Assembly (NCBI GenBank): GCA_947561585.1
Contig: CANNZV010000127.1
Location: 124,001-188,000, forward strand
Source of the DNA: Caprella mutica
Taxonomy: Eukaryota; Arthropoda; Malacostraca; Amphipoda; Caprellidae
DNA length: 64,000 nt
Direction: 5' to 3'
The position numbers were made by a program, and so were the translations under genes. Shown here in pieces: positions 53,875 through 64,000 of this stretch (positions are counted from its first letter, which is position 1; the number at the start of each line of letters is the position of its first letter). Below the pieces are notes generated by a model. The model worked only from the letters and a program-made list of their open reading frames with translations, searched no databases and was not told the DNA's origin.

Positions 53875-56562
53875 CTAAGATTTCCAAGAAGGAAGCCAAT
53901 TACTGCAATTTATCGTAATAGTAATATCCGATCGTAATATTAATATTTTATCGTACTAGTAATATTTTATCGTAATAGTAATATTTTATCGTAATACTAA
54001 TATTTTATCGTTATACTAATATTTTATCGTAATAGTAATATTTTATCGTAATAGTAATATCCGATCGTAATAGTAATATCCGATCGTAATATTAATATTT
54101 TATCGTACTAGTAATATTTTATCGTAATAGTAATATTTTATCGTAATAGTAATATTTTATCGTTATACTAATATTTTTTATCGTAATAGTAATATTTTAT
54201 CGTAATAGTAATATCTGATCGTAATAGTAATATCCGATCGTAATAGTAATATCCGATCGTAATAGTAATATCCGATCGTAATATTAATATTTTATCGTAC
54301 TAGTAATATTTTATCGTAATAGTAATATTTTATCGTAATACTAATATTTTATCGTTATACTAATATTTTATCGTAATAGTAATATCCGATCGTAATATTA
54401 ATATCCGATCGTAATATTAATATTTTATCGTAATAGTAATATTTTATCGTAATAGTAATATTTTATCGTGATAGTAATATCTGATCGTAATAGTAATATT
54501 TTTTCGTAATAGTAATATTTTATCGTAATAGTAATATTTTATCGTAATAGTAATATCTGATCGTAATAGTAATATCTGATCGTAATAGTAATATCCGATC
54601 GTAATAGTAATATCTGATCGTAATAGTAATATTTTATCGTAATAGTAATATTTTATCGTAATAGTAATATTTTATCGTAATAGTAATATCTGATCGTAAT
54701 AGTAATATCTGATCGTAATAGTAATATCTGATCGTAATAGTAATATCTGATCGTAATAGTAATATCTGATCGTAATAGTAATATCTGATCGTAATAGTAA
54801 TATCTGATCGTAATAGTAATATTTTTTCGTAATAGTAATATTTTATCGTAATAGTAATATTTTATCGTAATAGTAATATTTTATCGTAATAGTAATATTA
54901 TATCGTAATAGTAATATTATATCGTAATAGTAATATCTGATCGTAATAGTAATATTTTATCGTAATAGTAATATCTGATCGTAATAGTAATATTTTATCG
55001 TAATAGTAATATTTTATCGTAATAGTAATATTTTATCGTAATAGTAATATCTGATCGTAATAGTAATATCCGATCGTAATAGTAATATCTGATCGTAATA
55101 GTAATATTTTATCGTAATAGTAATATTTTATCGTAATAGTAACATTTTATCGTAATAGTAACATTTTATCGTAATAGTAACATTTTATCGTAATAGTAAC
55201 ATTTTATCGTAATAGTAATATTTTATCGTACTAGTAATATTTTATCGTAATAGTAATATTTTATCGTACTAGTAATATTTTATCGTAATAGTAATATTTT
55301 ATCGTAATACTAATATTTTATCGTTATACTAATATTTTATCGTAATAGTAATATTTTATCGTAATAGTAATATCTGATCGTAATAGTAATATCCGATCGT
55401 AATAGTAATATCCGATCTTAATAGTAATATCCGATCGTAATATTAATATTTTATCGTAATAGTAATATTTTATCGTAATAGTAATATCTGATCGTAATAG
55501 TAATATCCGATCGTAATAGTAATATCCGATCGTAATATTAATATTTTATCGTAATAGTAATATTTTATCGTAATAGTAATATCCGATCGTAATAGTAATA
55601 TTTTATCGTAATATTAATATTTTATCGTACTAGTAATATTTTATCGTAATAGTAATATTTTATCGTAATACTAATATTTTATCGTTATACTAATATTTTA
55701 TCGTAATAGTAATATTTTATCGTAATAGTAATATCCGATCGTAATAGTAATATCCGATCGTAATAGTAATATCTGATCGTAATAGTAATACCTGATCGTA
55801 ATAGTAATATCTGATCGTAATAGTAATATTTTTTCGTAATAGTAATATTTTATCGTAATAGTAACATTTTATCGTAATAGTAACATTTTATCGTAATAGT
55901 AACATTTTATCGTAATAGTAATATTTTATCGTAATAGTAATACTTTATCGTAATAGTAATACTTTATCGTAATAGTAATATTTTATCGTAATAGTAATAT
56001 TTTATTGTAATAGTGATATTTTATCGTAATAGTAACATTTTATCGTAATAGTAACATTTTATCGTAATAGTAATATTTTATCGTAATAGTAATATTTTAT
56101 CGTAATAGTAACATTTTATCGTAATAGTAACATTTTATCGTAATAGTAATATTTTATCGTAATAGTAATATTTTATCGTAATAGTAATATTTTATCGTAA
56201 TAGTAATACTTTATCGTAATAGTAATACTTTATCGTAATAGTAATATTTTATCGTAATAGTAATATTTTATTGTAATAGTGATATTTTATCGTAATAGTA
56301 ACATTTTATCGTAATAGTAACATTTTATCGTACTAGTAATATTTTATCGTAATAGTAATATTTATCGTACTAGTAATATTTTATCGTAATACTAATATTT
56401 TATCGTTATACTAATATTTTATCGTAATAGTAATATTTTATCGTAATAGTAATATCTGATCGTAATATAGTAATATCCGATCGTAATAGTAATATCCGAT
56501 CGTAATATTAATATTTTATCGTAATAGTAATATCTGATCGTAATAGTAATATTTTATCGTAA

Positions 56563-56832
56563 TAAATTTATGAAGTGAAGAGCGAGTGAGACGACAAAAA
56601 AAGTTTCCATCCTTTTATTATGATTTTTCCTTTTTCTTTATTATTTGTGAATTAGTTAGGTGACTTTATTAATTTAGGTATCCATAATACTTCTTATTTC
56701 TACTTAATTTGTTTAAAATTAGTCAAAATTAGGATATTGATAATGAATATTGAATTATTCGAAAGCTCTAGAAAAATAAAAGGATGGAAACCTTTTTTTG
56801 TCGTCTCACTCGCTCTTCACTTCATAAATTTA
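56563..56832. mobile_element. Hairpin MITE inside the 19-bp array, copy 2
   Basis: Essentially identical to 53,605-53,874 including the same right flank, 2,958 bp later. It was copied with the array, not inserted twice. Confidence 0.9.
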
Positions 56833-59775
56833 CTAAGATTTCCAAGAAGGAAGCCAATTACTGCAATTTATCGTAATAGTAATATCCGATCGTAATATTA
56901 ATATTTTATCGTACTAGTAATATTTTATCGTAATAGTAATATTTTATCGTAATACTAATATTTTATCGTTATACTAATATTTTATCGTAATAGTAATATT
57001 TTATCGTAATAGTAATATCCGATCGTAATAGTAATATCCGATCGTAATATTAATATTTTATCGTACTAGTAATATTTTATCGTAATAGTAATATTTTATC
57101 GTAATAGTAATATTTTATCGTTATACTAATATTTTTTATCGTAATAGTAATATTTTATCGTAATAGTAATATCTGATCGTAATAGTAATATCCGATCGTA
57201 ATAGTAATATCCGATCGTAATAGTAATATCCGATCGTAATATTAATATTTTATCGTACTAGTAATATTTTATCGTAATAGTAATATTTTATCGTAATACT
57301 AATATTTTATCGTTATACTAATATTTTATCGTAATAGTAATATCCGATCGTAATATTAATATCCGATCGTAATATTAATATTTTATCGTAATAGTAATAT
57401 TTTATCGTAATAGTAATATTTTATCGTGATAGTAATATCTGATCGTAATAGTAATATTTTTTCGTAATAGTAATATTTTATCGTAATAGTAATATTTTAT
57501 CGTAATAGTAATATCTGATCGTAATAGTAATATCTGATCGTAATAGTAATATCCGATCGTAATAGTAATATCTGATCGTAATAGTAATATTTTATCGTAA
57601 TAGTAATATTTTATCGTAATAGTAATATTTTATCGTAATAGTAATATCTGATCGTAATAGTAATATCTGATCGTAATAGTAATATCTGATCGTAATAGTA
57701 ATATCTGATCGTAATAGTAATATCTGATCGTAATAGTAATATCTGATCGTAATAGTAATATCTGATCGTAATAGTAATATTTTTTCGTAATAGTAATATT
57801 TTATCGTAATAGTAATATTTTATCGTAATAGTAATATTTTATCGTAATAGTAATATTATATCGTAATAGTAATATTATATCGTAATAGTAATATCTGATC
57901 GTAATAGTAATATTTTATCGTAATAGTAATATCTGATCGTAATAGTAATATTTTATCGTAATAGTAATATTTTATCGTAATAGTAATATTTTATCGTAAT
58001 AGTAATATCTGATCGTAATAGTAATATCCGATCGTAATAGTAATATCTGATCGTAATAGTAATATTTTATCGTAATAGTAATATTTTATCGTAATAGTAA
58101 CATTTTATCGTAATAGTAACATTTTATCGTAATAGTAACATTTTATCGTAATAGTAACATTTTATCGTAATAGTAATATTTTATCGTACTAGTAATATTT
58201 TATCGTAATAGTAATATTTTATCGTACTAGTAATATTTTATCGTAATAGTAATATTTTATCGTAATACTAATATTTTATCGTTATACTAATATTTTATCG
58301 TAATAGTAATATTTTATCGTAATAGTAATATCTGATCGTAATAGTAATATCCGATCGTAATAGTAATATCCGATCTTAATAGTAATATCCGATCGTAATA
58401 TTAATATTTTATCGTAATAGTAATATTTTATCGTAATAGTAATATCTGATCGTAATAGTAATATCCGATCGTAATATTAATATTTTATCGTAATAGTAAT
58501 ATTTTATCGTAATAGTAATATCCGATCGTAATAGTAATATTTTATCGTAATATTAATATTTTATCGTACTAGTAATATTTTATCGTAATAGTAATATTTT
58601 ATCGTAATACTAATATTTTATCGTTATACTAATATTTTATCGTAATAGTAATATTTTATCGTAATAGTAATATCCGATCGTAATAGTAATATCCGATCGT
58701 AATAGTAATATCTGATCGTAATAGTAATACCTGATCGTAATAGTAATATCTGATCGTAATAGTAATATTTTTTCGTAATAGTAATATTTTATCGTAATAG
58801 TAATATTTTATCGTAATAATAATATTTTATCGTAATAGTAATATTTTATCGTAATAGTAATATTATATCGTAATAGTAATATCTGATCGTAATAGTAATA
58901 TTTTATCGTAATAGTAATATTTTATCGTAATAGTAATATCTGATCGTAATAGTAATATCCGATCGTAATAGTAATATTTTATCGTAATAGTAATATTTTA
59001 TCGTAATAGTAATATTTTATCGTAATAGTAATATCTGATCGTAATAGTAACATTTTATCGTAATAGTAATATCTGATCGTAATAGTAATATCTGATCGTA
59101 AAAGTAATATTTTATCGTAATAGTAATATTTTATCGTAATAGTAATATTTTATCGTAATAGTAATATTTTATCGTAATAGTAATATTTTATCGTAATAGT
59201 AATATTTTGTCGTAATAGTAATATTCTGTCGTAATAGTAATATCTGATCGTAATAGTAATATCTGATCGTAATAGTAATATTTTATCGTAATAGTAATAT
59301 TCTATCGTAATAGTAATATTCTATCGTAATAGTAATATTCTATCGTAATAGTAATATTTTATCGTAATAGTAATATTCTATCGTAATAGTAATATTTTAT
59401 CGTAATAGTAATATTTTATCGTAATAGTAATATTTCATTGTAATAGTAATATTTTATCGTAATAGTAATATTCTATCGTAATAGTAATATCTGATCGTAA
59501 TAGTAATATCTGATCGTATTAGTAATATTTTATCGTAATAGTAATATTTTATCGTAATAGTAATATTCTATCGTAATAGTAATATTCTATCGTAATAGTA
59601 ATATTTTATCGTAATAGTAATATTCTATCGTAATAGTAATATTTTATCGTAATAGTAATATTTTATCGTAATAGTAATATCTTATCGTAATAGTAATATT
59701 TTATCGTAATAGTAATATTCTATCGTAATAGTAATATTCTATCGTAATAGTAATATTCTATCGTAATAGTAATAT

Positions 59776-60425
59776 AAAGATAATGTTGTTATAAATAGAT
59801 TGAAGATTTTTACTGAACTTTATTTATAGTGAACGAGATCCTTTGACTTAAACACACTTACATGAAAAGATGAAATGCCCGATCACTCCCAAATCTGTTG
59901 GTCTCCACTGCCATCTCTCTCCTCGTCTTCCACTACGAAGTCATCATATAGTTATGCGATAAATTATGTAGATTTGCAGATGGACTTCTCCCATGCACCA
60001 CACTCCAAGTAGTCAGGGGTAACCTCTCACGTTTTCTACTCCATATCTATTCCAGACATAACACCGAGACTATGGAATTTCATAACATCTGATCTTTGAA
60101 GAATTAGTAACTGCTTTGATAGTTCCAGGCGTGCACTGCATGTCAATGCTACGGTATCTGGAACATAACTGACTGCCATGCGTCTCACAACGCTGCACAT
60201 TAGTTTTGAACGAAGTCTGTCGAAATTTCTAAGCATGAAAAAATCAAAAGACCTCGTTAACATGAAAGAATTATGAAAATATATGAGCATGAATAATTTT
60301 GATATTAATGAAAATAGAATTTATAATTTATTTTCTACATACCTACATTCAGAAAAAATAACACCATTCATTATTATTCATGAAAAGATAAAAAAATGGA
60401 CATTTTTTAAAAGAAATATATTCTT
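59776..60425. other. Unknown segment with coding-like composition
   Basis: 59,880-60,250 is richer in GC than anything nearby (CCACTGCCATCTCTCTCCTC; CAGGCGTGCACTGCATGTCA). The minus frame 60,290-60,036 is open for 84 codons (RSKLMCSVVRRMAVSYVPDT, then VALTCSARLEL). No domain recognised. It could be an exon, a processed fragment or part of an element. Confidence 0.3.
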
Positions 60426-60703
60426 CTAGTGTATTTGCCAGTTAAAAATAACGGCTCTTCAATAGTAATTAATTACCTGTTTTGGGTTATTTTTTGTGAA
60501 TTAAAATAAAAATAAAAAAATCTACATAAACTGATACTTTTTTCATAGATAAAAACATTTAAAAATTGAATAGAAACAGGATATTTGAATATCAAGTCAA
60601 TATTTTCCCGTGTGTATCATAGTTACATTCTATATGTTTAATACCCATAGTGTAAAAGCGGACACCAAATAAATAAACACACGAGATAAATTATTAGTAT
60701 AGA
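60426..60703 (-). mobile_element. Short non-autonomous Helitron, second copy
   Basis: Minus-strand 5' end TCTATACTAATAATTTATC at 60,703 and 3' end AGCCGTTATTTTTAACTGGC..CTAG at 60,426. Same internal TGGTGTCCGCTTTTACAC as 39,979-40,288, but a shorter (TTTA)n tract. The 3' hairpin has two mismatches. Confidence 0.85.
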
Positions 60704-60806
60704 TTGAACTGATTTATTATTTGTTTAATCTGTATCATAAATACAGATTTACAATAATAATATTTTATATTGAATCTTATAAAAACGAAAACAACTATAA
60801 TTAATA

Positions 60807-60840
60807 TTAGTGGGTACCCGTGCAAAATGCACGGAAACGT
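60807..60840 (-). mobile_element. Helitron 3' terminus
   Basis: On the minus strand: CCGTGCATTTTGCACGG hairpin, then GTACCCA and CTAA. The rest of the element would extend to the right; its 5' end was not found. Confidence 0.6.
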
Positions 60841-60879
60841 ACGCATATAATTTCTATAGTCTTCAATATTTAAGGACGT

Positions 60880-61660
60880 TTCTTATTGTTTTTAGAATTT
60901 CAGATCCCGTTTTCCATTACATTTCACAATAATTAGGTACCATGAGTAAATAGATATTTTCTGCCCCATGACGTCATCAAATTATATGAGTAGATTCGTA
61001 GAATGATATCGTATAAATCATAATTATTTTATAAAATAGCATATAAATTACTTCAAATTACAGAACATTAAACATTATTCAAATAATCACCTTATGAATG
61101 GTAAAATATGTAACTACATCGATTATTTCAAAGATTGATATAATTATAAATAGGTATCAGTGGAAAATATATAATTTTGTACCTACCAACCCATATTTAT
61201 AAATATTGAATATTCTAATGAACATCTAAATTACATAGGAATATATATAATATATTCATTCACTATTATTTAATATTCAAGGATATTACTTTTCGTTTTT
61301 GGTCTTACATATCCCATTTTCCAATACATTTCATAATAATTAGGTACCAGTAAAGAGTAATTTTCCTGTCCCGTGACGTCATCAATTTGTGTAGAATACT
61401 GTCGTATATACATCATAGAAAATAAGATAGCTGTATAATTAACTACAAAATTAGAAACATTAATAAACATTATTAAAATAATCTTATCAAAAAATAAAGT
61501 ATGTATACCTATATCGATCAGTTCAATGATTGCAATAGAAGAAATAAAATCACCATATATAGGTAGCAGCTGATATTCCATTTATTCAAACTATAATTAT
61601 ATAATATTCGTTATAATTTGATTATAAATATCCTAAATATCATTTATTTCGAATATTTAT
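60880..61660. repeat. Tandem duplication of about 407 bp
   Basis: TTAGGTACCA and CC-GTGACGTCATCAA-type segments recur at 60,931/61,338 and 60,970/61,375, diverged. AT-rich, non-coding. Confidence 0.65.
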
Positions 61661-62133
61661 TCATATTACCACCCGTCAATATCAATATTAAAATTATTTA
61701 TTAATATTTTCAATCGTACAAAATATTTTATTTATTTTCGGGAGAAAAAAGATAACCAGCGTAGAATTTTATTTTTATTGTTTGTCATATCTCGAAAAAT
61801 ATTTCGAATTTCGAAAAACGGTTAACGCAGTTATTTTTGTAAAGGGAAATGTGAAGTTTTAATATTACTTTAGTTTAGAAAAAGAGTTGTATGGTGATAG
61901 CGTCCTCTATCAATAGCGTCTCATAAAGTTGGTATAAATCAATGTAATGCTACCAAGAGGATATTTCTGAATGATTATCTAAATACTGAATACACTATCA
62001 TAAAAAGAAGCTGTTGTCAGTAGGTGTGGACGTCAAAAAAATAGGTTAAACACAATACATTTTTTGATTAGGGCAAGACCAAAACCAATTTGCTGATTTC
62101 ACAATTCCGTGGAATTCCCACGGGTCCAGCTAG
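61661..62133 (+). mobile_element. Helitron 3' end, plus strand
   Basis: CCGTGGAATTCCCACGG hairpin (62,107-62,123), GTCCAG, then CTAG (62,130-62,133) followed by T. The tail resembles that of the helicase-bearing fragment at 23,241-23,265. The left limit of this element is not defined. Confidence 0.65.
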
Positions 62134-63150
62134 TATAGTATTAGTAACATATATTAGTGTCCTATATAACATAGTGTCCTAGTAAGGAACTAGCCTGTAC
62201 AGTGAACAAAATTATGTTTTCTGAAACTGATGGCCATTCATGAGAGACTATAGAAAAGGATTAATAGGATGTAAGTCTGGTGATTGGCTGGGTATATCTT
62301 CGAACATAGATTTATAATTCATAATAAGTGAGACAAGTGAAAACAGAGCTTGGTCTCAATGAGAGTTTAAAAATAGTTATGATTTTACATTCAACATCAA
62401 TATTCTACCTTTAGGTTGTTACATTCACCTTCAAGATGTTACATACAAGATGTTATATTCCCCTTACAGATGTTACCTTCAAGAAGTTACATTCACCTTT
62501 GCAGTTATTTGTGTCTCACTTCCAATCAGTTCTCAAACTCCTGCAATCCATTTCGTGTCTCTGGATTCAAGAGTTTCAACTTCAGACGACTTCTTATTTT
62601 TCTTCCAATCGTGTAAAGAGACGCTAGCATTCGTCACTCCGACTCTCCAGGTATTTCGTAATAATGCACACGTCAGAGAAAACTATCATGATTTCTTGAC
62701 ACTCAGCTAGTTTCACATGTCAAAAGAAACTTTACTAATTGTAATTCTTGTACAGAATTAGTCTGGGTAGGTACACGACGATAAATTTGTAAGATTTTAA
62801 AATAATAGGAAATCCAAAACGTTATTTGGCAAATTAAACACAATGCAGTGACTATTTTCTCCGATAGTACATAGTTTCATTTCAATTATAACTAAGGGAA
62901 TTCAGATGAGGTAGCAATATTGTTATTTTATGCCTTGACCTAAAGGTAAAACATTTCTTCACTTTTAAAAATAGTGTGTGACTGGAAACAATAATTACAA
63001 AATGGAATACTGCACTTTACCATATTCATCTTCTGGTCATTTCTTATCTGGATGGTTGTAATAAGAATAAATTATTATCATCTTTTATTAAATATTACTC
63101 ACCTACGACGATCGTTCTTTTTTTCATACTAATAAAATACCTGGGTATAA
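62134..63150. other. No supportable gene
   Basis: 62,403-62,500 has loose repeats of GATGTTACATTCACC type. Frames of 63-86 codons at 62,416-62,710 are open but unrecognised. Confidence 0.35.
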
Positions 63151-63200
63151 GGTAAGTTAGGATTTATCGGACGTTTCTAGATTTCGATCAATTATGGGGA
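63150..63200. mobile_element. Family H left-arm fragment
   Basis: AGGTAAGTTAGGATTTATCG then GATTTCGATCA; no right arm before the next insertion at 63,242. Confidence 0.5.
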
Positions 63201-63241
63201 AAATATATAATAATTATTATTCAACCGTTTATTTTATTATA

Positions 63242-64000
63242 CAGGGTGGCGCAAAAAAAAAGGAAACCCATTTTCAAACTAGTTTATTTTACAAACAATC
63301 AAAGCTATAATTTTTCTAAAAACACAGTTTTATTTGTTTACTTTTTCTGCATCTATCTTGATAATCTGTTAAGAGTTATGACAAAAAATTAAACATCCTA
63401 CAGCGAATTTAAAAAAGAGAAATAAAAAGGGCTTGCGCGAGGACGAAATATACGAAAAAAAATCATAATAGGTATGATTCATTTCATATGGATGTAAAAA
63501 CAATAAATTTTGCTATTTTTTGTAACGAATAAAAGAAAAAAAATTATTACCATTTTAAAGTTGGTTCTTGAAGATAAAATTGATATCTTTTTAAAATCAT
63601 CTCGCCGTTAATTTTTATCTCCTATTCGAAACCCTCAAAATGCAGCTTTCAAAACAACAAAGAGTTTTTGTTGTGACAATTTTTTTAAACACTGAAAGCT
63701 TTACACAGGTTCAACCTCATTTTGAACAACGCTTTCTGGAAAGATTTCAACTATAAAACCAACCATATTGACAAATGTTAATAAGTTCAAAACTGAAGAA
63801 ACCACTTCAAATTTGAACAAAAAGTGATCATGTCGCAGGAGAAAAGAATGAACACATGAAAACAATAATCTTTTTCATGAACAGCATATTGATAATACAA
63901 AAATATAAATCAAATGTTAAGAATTAGATATCATCTAAGACACATTTCACTAAATTGTTAAGCACGATTGGAGATATTATCCTTTTAAGATGCCTGTAAG
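63242..64000. mobile_element. Mariner-like element, left end only
   Basis: Starts CAGGGTGGCGCAAAAAAAAA after TA (63,240-41), the kind of end common in mariner/Tc1-like elements. The remaining 750 bp shows no transposase frame, and the right end lies beyond the window. The length and lack of coding suggest a non-autonomous copy. Confidence 0.5.

Larger units (their letters stand above)
52745..59775. repeat. Very large 19-bp minisatellite array
   Basis: About 7 kb of TAATATTTTATCGTAATAG and variants (TCTGATCG, TCCGATCG, TAACATTTT, TACTTTATCG, CTAG, GTTATAC). A tandem duplication of about 3.05 kb is visible: rare variants at 52,811, 52,955 and 53,221 recur 3,051-3,052 bp later. From the embedded MITE onward the offset is 2,958, because the second copy lacks about 94 bp. 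The offset falls by 19 (one unit) before 58,730. After about 58,800 the array is simpler, with TTCTATCG units at the right end. Confidence 0.97.

Noticed and set aside
52745..59775. CRISPR-like array
   Set aside because: Units are contiguous 19-bp repeats without unique spacers, in a eukaryotic transposon-rich context.
61270..61581. 103-codon minus-strand ORF
   Set aside because: Lies in a diverged AT-rich tandem duplication whose other copy has no matching frame; no domain recognised.

Overview
Eukaryotic, strongly AT-rich intergenic DNA with no supportable host gene, no rRNA or tRNA gene and no CRISPR array. The mix of a DIRS-like tyrosine-recombinase retrotransposon, Tc1 and maT-like transposons, Helitrons, a non-LTR reverse transcriptase remnant and many hairpin MITEs, plus one spliceosomal-type intron in a transposase, fits an invertebrate animal. 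An arthropod is plausible, but that is inference. Family names F, H, R and M below are mine, defined from copies inside this window.

Positions 1-27,000 are a nested transposon landscape. Two non-coding families recur: F, a foldback element of about 0.77 kb with very long inverted ends, and H, a hairpin MITE of about 140-220 bp whose arms begin GGGTAAGTTC. H almost always lies within about 20-160 bp of an F end, so H-F-H behaves as one composite. Into these are inserted a DIRS-like element (about 4,283-8,792: gag-like ORF, RT-RNase H, tyrosine recombinase), a probable solo LTR (9,901-11,278, TG..CA, TCAT duplication), a maT-like element with a broken transposase (13,482-14,770) inside a piggyBac-like remnant, an apparently intact Tc1-like element with an intron-split transposase (17,079-18,625), and a Helitron helicase fragment (22,890-23,265). 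Decayed non-LTR RT pieces lie at 1,736-2,060 and 15,112-15,485. Blocks of 1-1.7 kb are duplicated (1-1,550 with 25,278-27,030; 3,060-4,230 with 23,930-25,260).

Positions 27,000-60,000 are dominated by minisatellites: 15-, 16-, 17-, 18-, 19-, 20-, 22-, 24-, 60- and 71-bp units, including a 19-bp array of about 7 kb (52,745-59,775) with a tandem duplication of about 3.05 kb that carries a MITE. The long ORFs across these arrays are artefacts of repetition.

The most notable pattern is a family (M) of three elements, at 27,830-29,347, 37,244-38,222 and 45,291-46,847. Each is flanked by a 9-bp target duplication (one with a single mismatch), has 7-base end caps of two types (GGTTCTA-like and GGTGACC-like), and has inverted terminal arrays of short units sharing a GG-nn-AATTC-type core although each element has its own unit sequence. 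This resembles non-autonomous Mutator-like foldback elements that carry minisatellites as their inverted termini. Separately, an H element at 38,877-39,708 has a 20-bp array in its hairpin loop, and single-copy precursors of the unit are visible in other H copies.

Positions 60,000-64,000 hold a second, inverted copy of a short Helitron, two further Helitron 3' ends, a 407-bp tandem duplication, and the left end of a mariner-like element that runs off the window.
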